From the NCBI GenBank assembly GCA_035548675.1, contig DASZSJ010000073.1, positions 1 to 19,682 of the forward strand: DNA of 19,682 bases, given 5' to 3'. Numbering within the stretch: the stretch's first letter is position 1; the number at the start of each line of letters is the position of its first letter. The stretch is from VRUE01 sp035548675. Its GTDB lineage: Bacteria > Actinomycetota > Thermoleophilia > Solirubrobacterales > 70-9. A program made the translations under genes and the position numbers. Shown in pieces: positions 1-8,313 of this stretch. The notes beneath the pieces were generated by a model. It did not search any database and was not told the DNA's origin. It was given only the letters and a program-made list of their open reading frames with translations.

Positions 1-127
1 TCCTGTGGGGGACTGTCGCGAAGCGGCCGCTGCACTCGTGGTTCTAAGCGCGCCCGCAGGGCGCGCTCATAGATCGTCGCCAAGCCCGCGCTGCGCGCGG
101 GCGTGCGACATCAATTCCCCCACAGGA
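1..127 (+). ncRNA. Candidate structured RNA closed by a long terminal stem (possibly 6S-like)
   Basis: Positions 1-12 pair perfectly with 116-127, and 14-19 pair with 105-110, closing a structure that holds two strong hairpins: 47-55/59-67 (9 bp, 3-nt loop) and 84-91/95-102 (8 bp, 3-nt loop). All stems are nested and compatible, as expected for a folded RNA rather than chance. The 5' arm just inside the stem (14-24, UGUCGCGAAGC) and the 3' arm (104-113, UGCGACAUCA) loosely recall the closing region of 6S RNA, which also has a long end-to-end stem, but 127 nt is short for 6S and I could not align the central bubble. The stem begins at the first base of the window, so it may extend further left. 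Strand is uncertain; a small mobile element with 12-bp inverted ends is the main alternative. Confidence 0.33.
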
Positions 128-152
128 GGCCCGAGACCCCCGGGGGGTAGCA

Positions 153-171
153 CGGGGTTCACCCAACCCCG
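153..171 (-). terminator. Hairpin just after typA
   Basis: A 7-bp perfect stem (153-159 with 165-171) with a 5-nt loop lies two bases past the typA stop codon. No T-run follows on the minus strand, so it is terminator-like or a 3'-end stabiliser rather than a textbook intrinsic terminator. A C5-G6 palindrome at 137-147 follows and could add to it. Confidence 0.4.
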
Positions 172-172
172 C

Positions 173-2002
<1,830 letters not shown>

Positions 2003-2020
2003 GCGGCGCTCACCTTTTTC

Positions 2021-2070
2021 GCTGACTTCGTGGTTATGGGTGCATACGGAGTCATAACCGCGAAGTCAGC
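2021..2070. repeat. 18-bp inverted repeat in the typA leader (stem-loop A)
   Basis: Positions 2021-2038 pair with 2053-2070 along 18 bp with a single T-G wobble (2031/2060), leaving a 14-nt loop that contains TACGGAG. It sits between the cspA terminator and the typA ribosome binding site. There is no T-run on either side: on the minus strand it is followed by GAAAAAGG, which runs into the typA Shine-Dalgarno. It therefore does not look like a terminator; a dyad operator, an RNA leader element or a dispersed palindromic repeat are all possible. Confidence 0.75.
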
Positions 2071-2086
2071 AGGGTTGGAAGCACAA

Positions 2087-2112
2087 GAAGGGCCCGCCTG
2101 CGCGGGCCCTTC
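2087..2112 (-). terminator. Intrinsic terminator of cspA
   Basis: An 11-bp perfect GC-rich stem (2087-2097 with 2102-2112) with a 4-nt loop begins 22 bases beyond the cspA stop. On the minus strand it is followed by TTGTG, a short imperfect U-tract. Its position and stem strength make it the cspA terminator, with typA expected to have its own promoter or to depend on read-through. Confidence 0.75.
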
Positions 2113-2134
2113 ACTGCTCAAGCTGGGGGCGCGA

Positions 2135-2341
2135 CTACGAGGTCTGCTGGACGCTCGCTGCGGCCGGGCCCTTGGGGCCTTCCTCGGACTCGTAGGTCAC
2201 CTTGGCACCCTCCGCCAGGGTCTTGAAGCCCTCGCCGAGGATGGCGCTGTGATGGACGAAGACGTCCTTCGAGCCGTCATCGGGCGTGATGAACCCGTAG
2301 CCCTTGTCGTCGCTGAACCACTTGACTGTTCCAGTCGGCAT
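2135..2341 (-). CDS. cspA: Cold-shock domain protein (CspA family)
   Basis: A 68-aa single-domain cold-shock protein that binds single-stranded RNA and DNA and acts as an RNA chaperone in the cytoplasm. Both nucleic-acid-binding motifs are present: RNP1 as KGYGFI (residues 13-18) and RNP2 as VFVHH (27-31), within the expected five-strand OB-fold opening GTVKWF. The length equals that of typical bacterial Csp proteins. The ATG start has a GTGGAGGC ribosome binding site seven bases upstream. It has its own terminator (2087-2112), so it is probably monocistronic. The 204-bp gap upstream (2342-2545) serves as its leader and promoter region and is shared with the divergent protease gene; I could not pick out a convincing cspA promoter there. 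The C-terminal tail ASVQQTS is poorly conserved in the family. Confidence 0.96.
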   Translation of the reverse strand: MPTGTVKWFSDDKGYGFITPDDGSKDVFVHHSAILGEGFKTLAEGAKVTYESEEGPKGPAAASVQQTS

Positions 2342-2507
2342 TTATTGCCTCCACTCGATGTGCTGCGAACGCGGAGGCTTCTTGGGTAAAGCAACGACGC
2401 GAGCGCTAGACACGACTTTTTGCCGGATATCCATCCGACCTAACGCCGGGGACCGTAGCAAGGATGGGTGCCGGGAGCGCGCCGCTCGGATCGCCGTCCA
2501 GGCGTGT

Positions 2508-2538
2508 TTGAGGAGACGAGGAAACCAGTCGATACCTT
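2508..2538 (+). promoter_or_regulatory. Leaderless-type promoter of the S8-fold protease
   Basis: TACCTT at 2533-2538 is a TANNNT -10 box whose last base lies 7 nt before the ATG at 2546, so transcription would start at or next to the start codon. TTGAGG at 2508-2513 could be the -35 element, with a long 19-nt spacer. No Shine-Dalgarno lies at the right distance, which agrees with a leaderless mRNA. Confidence 0.5.
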
Positions 2539-2545
2539 GACCTGA

Positions 2546-4894
2546 ATGATGCGCGCGCACAGTTCTCGCGACCTGGCGGGTCGCGTTGCAATCGCCCTCC
2601 TGGCGAGCATGCTCGTCGCGTCGGCCCCAGCGCCCGCGATGGGTGAGGTCTCCAAGCGGGGCCCCCTCTCGCCGCGCCTTTCGCTGCTGGCGAAGCCGGC
2701 GGTGCGCTCGGGCTCCCAGAAGGCACAGGCCAGGCACCTCGGCGTCCCGGTCAGCGGTCCCGGGAGCCTGCTGCGCGAAGGGGATCGCGTCCTCACGGAA
2801 GTTCGCTTCAAGCGGGGGCCGGCGGCGGGTGCCACGGAGCTGCGAGAAGCCGGGGCGAAGGTGGTCGACGTCAGCCCGCGCTACAAGGTCGTCACCGCGG
2901 CGGTCAGGCCGGATCAGCTTCGGCAGCTCGCGCGCGTACCCCGCGTTGCCGCGGTCACCGAGGTCTTCACTCCGATCGTCGCTGGCGCCGGCGATCCGGT
3001 GCCGGCGGCCGTCACCCCGTCGTGCTTTGGATCCGAGACCTCTGAGGGCGACGCGCAGGTGCGCGCCGCCCAGGCTCGCGCCGAATTCGGGGTCGATGGG
3101 AGCGGGGTGAGGGTCGGCGTCCTCTCCGATTCGTTCGACCGCGATGCCTTCACCCCCACCGGTGCGGCCGAAGACACGGCGAGTGGAGACCTCCCTGGTA
3201 TCGGCAATCCGTGTGGGCGCGAAACGCCCGTCGAAGTCCTCGACGACTCTGAAAAAAAAGGCGAGGACGAGGGCCGCGCGATGGTTCAGATCGTGCACGA
3301 CCTCGCGCCGGGCGCCGATCTTTCGTTCGCCACCGCCTTCAAGAGCCTGACGAGCTTCGCCGGCAACATCGGGGCGCTGACTGAAGCGGGCGCCGATGTG
3401 ATCGCCGACGACGTCTCCTATTTCGAAGAGCCCTTCTTCCAGGAAGGCCCGGTGGGGGTCGCGGTGAAGAAAGCGACCGAAGCCGGCGTCAGCTACTTCT
3501 CGTCGGCGGGCAACAACAACCTGAAGAACGGTGGCAGGAACATCGCCTCGTGGGAAGCGCCGGAATACCGCGATGCGGGTGGGTGTCCGGCCGCCGTCGT
3601 GGCGTTCTCCGAATCGCTTGAAGCGGAAGGGGAACCGGGGCTCGATCCCGCGCATTGCATGGACTTCGATCCCGACGGCGGAGTCGACGGGGCCTTCCGG
3701 ATCACGGTCTCAAACCAGGCGACGTTGATCGCCGACCTGCAGTGGGCGGAACCTTGGGAAGGGGTCGAAACCGATCTCGACGCCTTTCTGCTGGGCCCGA
3801 AAGGTTCGGTGGTCAGCGCCAGCTTTGCCGACAACGTGCTCGAATCCAAGAAGCCCTTCGAGCTCGTTTCCTGGGAAAACGAAACTGGCGCCGCCGCCAA
3901 CGTCTGGCTCGTCATCAACCGCTTTGCCGGCTCGGGCGATCCCCGGCTGAAGTTTGCGTTGATGCAGAACGGCGGCGGCGTGACCGCAACCGAGTACGAA
4001 ACCAGCGCGGGCGGAGACGTGGTCGGGCCGACGATCTTCGGGCACAACGGCTCCGAAGGCGCGATCAGCGTCGGCGCGGTGCCTTACGACAACGACGGGG
4101 TTCCGGAGGTCTACTCCTCGCGGGGCCCGGTCACCCACTACTTCGGGCCGGTGAGCGACGCTGTGGCGGCGCCCCCGCTGGGCAGTCCGCAGTTGCTCGA
4201 CAAGCCCGACGTAGTCGCGACCGACGGCGGTGCCAACACCTTCTTCGGCAGCTGCGAAGAAGACGCGTGGAGGTTCTTCGGGACGTCTGCGTCGGCCCCC
4301 CACGCCGCCGCCGTGGCGGCGCTCGAGCGCGAGGCCGCAGCGGGTGCGACCAACGTCGAAATCGAGGAAGCGATGGAGAAATCGGCGCGCCCGGTGGGCC
4401 TCTTTCCGCCGACGGCGATTGGGGCGGGACTGATCGACGCGGTGGGGGCGATCGAAGAACTTGGCGTCGTTCCCAGCAATCCCGGCGCGGAAGTTGCCGA
4501 ACCGCCGCCTCCGGGGCCCTGCCTGCCTCCCCGCGAACCGGGCCACGTCCAACCGCAACAACCGGCCGAAACTCAGCCGACCCCGCCTCCACAGCCGCAA
4601 GTGACGCAGCCAGCGAGCGTCTCCAGGCCTCGCACGTTCTTCCGGCGGCGACCGACCAAGGTGGTGCGGACCTTTCATCGCCGGGCCAGGGTCGTCTTCC
4701 TCTTTGGCTCCAATGAGCCCGGCGCCTCTTTTGCCTGTCGCATCGACGGCGGGCCCTTCCGTCCGTGTCGCACCCGGCTGGTTCGGCGTTTTCCGCTTGG
4801 TTGGCACACCGTCAGGGTCGCCGCCCGCGACGCGGTGGGCAATGGCGACAAGACCCCCGCCAGCTATCGCTTCAAGGTCAAAAGAGTCCGCTGA
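2546..4894 (+). CDS. Exported subtilisin-fold (S8-like) protein with Glu at the catalytic His position
   Basis: A 782-aa exported protein. Residues 8-31 form a signal peptide (Arg, a hydrophobic run, then SAPAPA) and 75-145 resemble a propeptide-like region. The catalytic fold shows VGVLSDSFD (Asp195), SSAGNNN (oxyanion Asn323) and GTSASAP (Ser581). Where subtilisins have HGTH, this protein has DEGRAM with Glu242; the downstream APGA aligns without gaps, so Glu replaces the His. That recalls the Ser-Glu-Asp sedolisins, but Asp195 is retained. A beta-rich insertion (about 383-472) separates the Asn and Ser motifs. The C-terminus has a Pro/Gln linker (650-690) and an Ig-like domain (about 705-780, Cys731 and Cys740) common in exported actinobacterial proteins. 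Glu codons are mostly GAA here, unlike neighbours. The 3' end overlaps the convergent TVP38 gene by 17 bp. Active protease or pseudoenzyme is open. Confidence 0.85.
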   Translation: MMRAHSSRDLAGRVAIALLASMLVASAPAPAMGEVSKRGPLSPRLSLLAKPAVRSGSQKAQARHLGVPVSGPGSLLREGDRVLTEVRFKRGPAAGATELREAGAKVVDVSPRYKVVTAAVRPDQLRQLARVPRVAAVTEVFTPIVAGAGDPVPAAVTPSCFGSETSEGDAQVRAAQARAEFGVDGSGVRVGVLSDSFDRDAFTPTGAAEDTASGDLPGIGNPCGRETPVEVLDDSEKKGEDEGRAMVQIVHDLAPGADLSFATAFKSLTSFAGNIGALTEAGADVIADDVSYFEEPFFQEGPVGVAVKKATEAGVSYFSSAGNNNLKNGGRNIASWEAPEYRDAGGCPAAVVAFSESLEAEGEPGLDPAHCMDFDPDGGVDGAFRITVSNQATLIADLQWAEPWEGVETDLDAFLLGPKGSVVSASFADNVLESKKPFELVSWENETGAAANVWLVINRFAGSGDPRLKFALMQNGGGVTATEYETSAGGDVVGPTIFGHNGSEGAISVGAVPYDNDGVPEVYSSRGPVTHYFGPVSDAVAAPPLGSPQLLDKPDVVATDGGANTFFGSCEEDAWRFFGTSASAPHAAAVAALEREAAAGATNVEIEEAMEKSARPVGLFPPTAIGAGLIDAVGAIEELGVVPSNPGAEVAEPPPPGPCLPPREPGHVQPQQPAETQPTPPPQPQVTQPASVSRPRTFFRRRPTKVVRTFHRRARVVFLFGSNEPGASFACRIDGGPFRPCRTRLVRRFPLGWHTVRVAARDAVGNGDKTPASYRFKVKRVR

Positions 4895-5507
4895 GCAGGT
4901 CCAGCTGCGTGCCGAAGTAGACCGAGATCGCCGTTATCGGCAGGTAGCCGATGGCTGTGGTCCAGGTGAAGCGCCAGAGCGGCACCCGTGCCGCGCCGGC
5001 CGCGTAGGAGACGATGCTGAAGGGGAAGATCGGGATCAGGCGGGCGGCGATCAGCGCCTTGGCGCCGCCGCGCTCGATCCGCGCCTCGATTCGCTCGAAG
5101 CGCTCGTAGCCGAACCAGCGGTCGAGCAGTGGCCGCGCCACCGAGTGGCCGATCGCGAAGCAGGCGAGGCCGGAGAGCAGCCAGCCGATCATCATCAGCC
5201 CCAGGGCGGGGAGGAAGCCGTAGACGAGGCCGGCGGCGGCGTCGACGATCTCGGCCGGGTAGAAGACGACCGCGTGCATCAGCGCCAGCAACACGATCAG
5301 CAGCGGCCCCGCGATCCCCAGGCTCTCGACCTCGCTGCGGACCGTTTCGGTGTCGCCGTGGATGGCCGCGCTCGCCGCCTCGCGCAGGGCCGGGACGGCG
5401 AGCACGAGTCCCGCCAACAGCGCCACCCCGGCCAGGGTGATGCCGATCTCGATCAGCGGTGGGCGATTATCCACGCAGCCGCTCGGCGAGGCCGGAGTGA
5501 CGGTCAC
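4878..5507 (-). CDS. TVP38/TMEM64 (DedA-like) membrane protein
   Basis: A polytopic inner-membrane protein of up to 209 aa from the TVP38/TMEM64 (SNARE-associated/VTT domain) family, related to DedA proteins that are implicated in lipid movement across the membrane. Hydrophobic segments lie at about 18-40, 64-83, 98-122, 150-172 and 181-199. The family signatures are FYPAEIVDAAAG (82-93) and the re-entrant-loop motif RLIPIFPFS (156-164). Two GTG starts are possible: 5507, which overlaps recD2 by 41 bp, or 5474, whose GTGGATAA overlaps the recD2 stop by 8 bp and would give 198 aa. I kept the longer form, but the shorter is equally reasonable and suggests translational coupling. Substrate and exact role are unknown. 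Confidence 0.88.
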   Translation of the reverse strand: MTVTPASPSGCVDNRPPLIEIGITLAGVALLAGLVLAVPALREAASAAIHGDTETVRSEVESLGIAGPLLIVLLALMHAVVFYPAEIVDAAAGLVYGFLPALGLMMIGWLLSGLACFAIGHSVARPLLDRWFGYERFERIEARIERGGAKALIAARLIPIFPFSIVSYAAGAARVPLWRFTWTTAIGYLPITAISVYFGTQLDLLSGLF

Positions 5508-7605
5508 CGCCGTCGTCGCGGCGCACCGCCGCTGCCATCACCGCCCGATCGCCGATCAACACGCAGCTGTTGCGGGCCCGGGTGATCGCCGTGTAGAGCA
5601 GGGGCCTGGTCAGCATGCGGGCGTGGGAGCGATGGCAGACGCCGACGACGACCGGCACCTCGCACCCCTGTGCCTTGTGGACCGAGATCGCGTAGGCGAG
5701 CCGCAGCGTCGCCGTCTCGCCGTAGGGGATGGTCAGGCTCTCGCCCTCGTCGGTCTCGGCGACGATCTCCTGCTCGGCGGGGTCGTCGCCCCGCAGGAAG
5801 ACGATCGATCCGTTCATCAGGCCGAGCTCGTGCGAATTGCGCGTCTGGATCAGCCGGTCACCGAGGCGGAAGCGCTCGCCGACGGCGCGCTTCCCATCGG
5901 GGTTGAGCTCCTCCTGCAGCCGCTCGTTGAGCGCGTCGATGCCGAGCGGCCCGCGGTACATCGGCGCCAGCACCTGCACCTCGCGGATTGGGTCGACACC
6001 GAAGCGCTTTGGCGCCCGCTCGGCGACGACCTCGACGATTGCGGCCAGCGCCCGCTCCGGGTTGGTCCGCTCGATGAAGAAGAAATCGTGCTCCTGGTCC
6101 TCGCCCGGCGTGAGGTGCGGCTCGCGGCCGTGGTTGACCTCGTGCGCGGCGGTGGTGATCATCGAGCGCGCCGCCTGGCGGAAGATCTGGGTCAGCCGCA
6201 CGACCGGTGCGACCCCCGCTGCGATCAGGTCCTCGAAGGGCTTGCCGGCCCCGATCGGCGGCAGCTGATCGGCGTCGCCGACGAAGACGACGTGGGTCGA
6301 CTCCGCCAGACCGCCGAGCAGGACCTCGATCAGGCGCAGGTTGAGCATCGAGGACTCGTCGACGATCACCAGGTCGGCGGGCAGGGGGTGACCCGGCTTG
6401 AAGGCCGGCTCGCGCCCGGGGCTCCACTCGAGCAGGCGGTGGATCGTCTGGGCCGGATGCCGGGTCGCCTCCTCGAGCCGCCGCGCCGCCCGCCCGGTGG
6501 GCGCGCAGAGGGCGATTCGCATGTGCGCCCGTTCGGCCTCCTCGACGAGGGCGCGGGTGCAGGCGGTCTTGCCGACGCCGGGGCCGCCGGTGAGGACCGA
6601 GATGCGGGCGCCAAAGGCGCTGCGCACGGCCGACCACTGCTCGTCGGTGAGCTCGGTCTCGGCGGCGTCGCGGCTGGGCGACTCGCCGGGGTCGTGATCG
6701 AGGTGGGGTGGGGCGGCGCTGCGCGCGGCGAGCGTGCGGGCAACGGCAACCTCGCTGGCATGGGTGAGCCTGCGGTAGACCCGCCCCTCCTCCTCGACCA
6801 GCCCGTCGGCTGCGCAGAGCACCTCGGGGTCAGCCGCCAGGCCGAGCAGTCTCGCCGTGCGCGCCGTCAGCTCGGCGACCGGCAGGAAGCTGTTGCCCTG
6901 CTGCTCGGCCTCGCCGAGGACGTAGGCGGCGGCTGCCTGGGCGCGTCGGCTCGACTCCGGCGGCACGTCGGCGGCGAGGGCGATCTTGTCGGCGCGGGCG
7001 AAGCCGACCCCCTCGACCTCGGTCAGCCGGTAGGGGTCCTCGTGCAGGATCGCCATCGAGCGATCGCCGAAGCGGGCGTGGATCGGCGCCGCCAGGTGGG
7101 CGAGCCCGTGCGGGGCGAGCTGCACGTGCAGCTCGCGCACGGCCCGGCTCGCCTGCCAGGACTCGGCCGCGACCGCGGCCTGGTCGGCGCTGACGCCGCG
7201 CAGCGCGGCGAAGACCGCCTGCGGGTCGGCCGCGATCGCTCCCAAGACCCCCTCGCCGTGCTCGTCGACGAGCCTTTCGGCCCGCGCCTTGCCGATGTGG
7301 CGCAGCGTCGTCAGGTAGGCGATCCGCCCCGCCCGATCGGCTGGATCGAGCGGCAGCGCCCCGCGCGCCCGCAGCTGACGCCCGTAACGGCTATGGGTCT
7401 GCCACTCGCCGCTGACTTCGGCCTTCTCGCCGGCGTCGAGATGGGCGACCGGGCCGACCAGCGCGAACCCCTCGCCGGACTCGACCTCGCGCACCTCGAG
7501 CACCGCGTAGCCGTCGTCCTCGGCGCGGAAGATCACCCCCAGCACCTCGACCGTGGCCGAGTAGGCCGCAGCATCCGCGTCGAAGAGGGTGGCAGTGCCG
7601 TTCAC
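5467..7605 (-). CDS. recD2: RecD2-type ATP-dependent DNA helicase (SF1B)
   Basis: A 712-aa helicase of the stand-alone RecD2 family, 5'-3' translocases that act in DNA repair without RecBC. The order is an N-terminal OB-like domain (about 17-85), helix-hairpin-helix repeats (around 98-145 and 190-215), then two RecA-like domains. Motifs are Walker A TGGPGVGKT (339-347), Walker B VDESS (415-419), GDADQLPPIGAGKPF (443-457), LTQIFRQ (471-477), the SH3-like SVHKAQG (641-647) and motif VI YTAITRAR (671-678). All catalytic motifs look intact and the length suits the family. The GTG start is supported by a TAGCTT -10 box six bases upstream (leaderless arrangement) and the absence of any Shine-Dalgarno. 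It is the first gene of a two-gene unit with the TVP38 protein; nothing obvious links the two functions. Confidence 0.95.
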   Translation of the reverse strand: MNGTATLFDADAAAYSATVEVLGVIFRAEDDGYAVLEVREVESGEGFALVGPVAHLDAGEKAEVSGEWQTHSRYGRQLRARGALPLDPADRAGRIAYLTTLRHIGKARAERLVDEHGEGVLGAIAADPQAVFAALRGVSADQAAVAAESWQASRAVRELHVQLAPHGLAHLAAPIHARFGDRSMAILHEDPYRLTEVEGVGFARADKIALAADVPPESSRRAQAAAAYVLGEAEQQGNSFLPVAELTARTARLLGLAADPEVLCAADGLVEEEGRVYRRLTHASEVAVARTLAARSAAPPHLDHDPGESPSRDAAETELTDEQWSAVRSAFGARISVLTGGPGVGKTACTRALVEEAERAHMRIALCAPTGRAARRLEEATRHPAQTIHRLLEWSPGREPAFKPGHPLPADLVIVDESSMLNLRLIEVLLGGLAESTHVVFVGDADQLPPIGAGKPFEDLIAAGVAPVVRLTQIFRQAARSMITTAAHEVNHGREPHLTPGEDQEHDFFFIERTNPERALAAIVEVVAERAPKRFGVDPIREVQVLAPMYRGPLGIDALNERLQEELNPDGKRAVGERFRLGDRLIQTRNSHELGLMNGSIVFLRGDDPAEQEIVAETDEGESLTIPYGETATLRLAYAISVHKAQGCEVPVVVGVCHRSHARMLTRPLLYTAITRARNSCVLIGDRAVMAAAVRRDDGGDRHSGLAERLRG

Positions 7606-7611
7606 AGACCA

Positions 7612-7617
7612 AAGCTA
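7612..7617 (-). promoter_or_regulatory. -10 box of recD2 (leaderless type)
   Basis: On the minus strand this reads TAGCTT, followed by six bases and then the GTG start of recD2 at 7605. The spacing places the transcription start on the start codon. No clear -35 was seen. Confidence 0.55.
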
Positions 7618-7640
7618 GCCGGAGCCAAGGCGGCATCGTC

Positions 7641-7666
7641 GTGAACCTTTTGCCCTTTTCCACGTA
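7641..7666 (+). promoter_or_regulatory. Possible ECF-sigma promoter of the His-rich protein gene
   Basis: GTGAAC at 7641-7646 and CGTA at 7663-7666 are separated by exactly 16 nt, the layout of many ECF sigma promoters (GAAC, N16-17, CGT). The predicted start would give a short leader carrying the strong AGGAAGGAG ribosome binding site at 7682-7690. The motif is short, so a chance match is possible. Confidence 0.3.
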
Positions 7667-7695
7667 GTTAGGAGAAATACGAGGAAGGAGCGACG

Positions 7696-7905
7696 ATGAT
7701 CGAGAGAGCGATGCGGGCGGCGGGACTGCTGGGTATTGCCGGGGCCCTTGCCCTGGCTGCCGGCGGTACCGCCCAGGCCAGGCACGGCGCCGACGACCCG
7801 CCCGGGCAGCACCATGAGCACACGGGCAAGAAGCACCACAAGCATCGCGGCGAGCACCATCACCACCACGGTCACGGCAGCGACGACGGGCCCAATCACT
7901 CCTGA
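7696..7905 (+). CDS. Small exported histidine-rich protein
   Basis: A 69-aa protein with a clear N-terminal signal sequence (RAMRAAGLLGIAGALALAAGG, then TAQA, cleavage expected near residue 27-28). The mature part of about 41 residues contains 14 His, many as HH, HxH or the run HHHHH, mixed with Lys, Asp and Glu and with no Cys. This composition indicates binding of Ni, Zn or Cu outside the membrane, as storage, buffering or chaperoning; the metal cannot be chosen from sequence. The start is well fixed by AGGAAGGAG at 7682-7690, five bases before the ATG. It is divergent from recD2 and has no metal transporter or regulator beside it. The protein is too simple to assign to a family by eye, and low-complexity proteins of this kind can arise independently. 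Confidence 0.8.
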   Translation: MIERAMRAAGLLGIAGALALAAGGTAQARHGADDPPGQHHEHTGKKHHKHRGEHHHHHGHGSDDGPNHS

Positions 7906-7970
7906 GAGTCCCTTCAGAACGCCCCCGGGAAGAGGCCGAAGCCGGGCGGGCTGGTGATTTGGGCGAGCTG

Positions 7971-8034
7971 CGGTGCTGGGTGTTCGATTGACCCCAAATA
8001 CGGGGGCAAATCGAACACTCGACACCGAGCACCG
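7971..8034. repeat. Nested inverted repeat between two small genes (stem-loop B)
   Basis: A perfect 10-bp stem (7980-7989 with 8009-8018) encloses a 19-nt loop with an inner CCCC/GGGG pair (7992-7995 with 8002-8005) around AAATAC. An outer 7-bp arm, 7971-7977 with 8028-8034, is also perfectly complementary, so the whole block folds into an interrupted long hairpin. It lies 65 bases after the His-rich gene and 66 bases before the four-cysteine protein gene. There is no T-run on either strand. The rest of 7906-8100 holds no recognisable gene. Confidence 0.7.
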
Positions 8035-8088
8035 CGCGGGCGGCGCCATCCGCGCACGCCGCATTCTGGAAGGACTCTGAGGTGGAGG

Positions 8089-8094
8089 TACGGT
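8089..8094 (+). promoter_or_regulatory. -10 box of the 70-aa four-cysteine protein gene
   Basis: TACGGT is followed by six bases and the ATG at 8101, the same leaderless spacing seen at recD2, tetR, rlmN and the P450 gene. This box is part of the reason for choosing 8101 as the start. Confidence 0.5.
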
Positions 8095-8100
8095 GCGGCC

Positions 8101-8313
8101 ATGGGCGCGGCCGCACCGTCTCCGTCAACTGGCCTCTGTGGGAGCTGCGTGCACCAACAATTGGTGCCGAACACGCGCGGGTCGGTCTTCTCGCTCTGCC
8201 GGCGCTCGCGCGGCGACCCGCGCTATCCACGCTACCCGCGCCTGCCGGTGCTTGCCTGTCCTGGCTACGAGCGCAGCGGGGAGGAGGAAGATCCGGGGGT
8301 CAGCTCAGGCTGA
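8101..8313 (+). CDS. Small four-cysteine protein, probable zinc-binding
   Basis: A 70-aa protein. It carries C13-x2-C16, a single C33 and C53, spaced like a compact zinc ribbon or other metal site, with a conserved-looking core: CGSCVHQQLVPN, then RGSVFSLCRRS, then YPRYPRLPVLACPGYE. I recognise this pattern (CxxC near the N-terminus, an F-x-L-C-x-x-S step, a proline-rich YPxLPV segment and a final Cys) as that of a small conserved actinobacterial protein of unknown function. The reading frame is open further upstream, but the ATG at 8101 fits both the start of the conserved part and the TACGGT box six bases before it. The acidic tail after Cys53 is variable-looking. Its end overlaps the convergent cupin gene by 9 bp. 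Function unknown. Confidence 0.7.
   Translation: MGAAAPSPSTGLCGSCVHQQLVPNTRGSVFSLCRRSRGDPRYPRYPRLPVLACPGYERSGEEEDPGVSSG

Noticed and set aside
1..127. SRP RNA, tmRNA or RNase P RNA at the window start
   Set aside because: The GGAAGGAAGCAG-type SRP loop, the tmRNA TTCGACTCCC/CCA-like end and the RNase P GAGGAAAGTCC core are all absent.
7980..8018. Stem-loop B as a LexA/SOS box
   Set aside because: The TTCGA/TCGAA half-sites are about 20 bases apart, too far for the actinobacterial SOS box, and no SOS gene follows directly.
7914..8174. 86-aa minus-strand frame between the His-rich and cupin genes
   Set aside because: It crosses stem-loop B and lies opposite the better-supported four-cysteine protein; no ribosome binding site, promoter or recognisable family.
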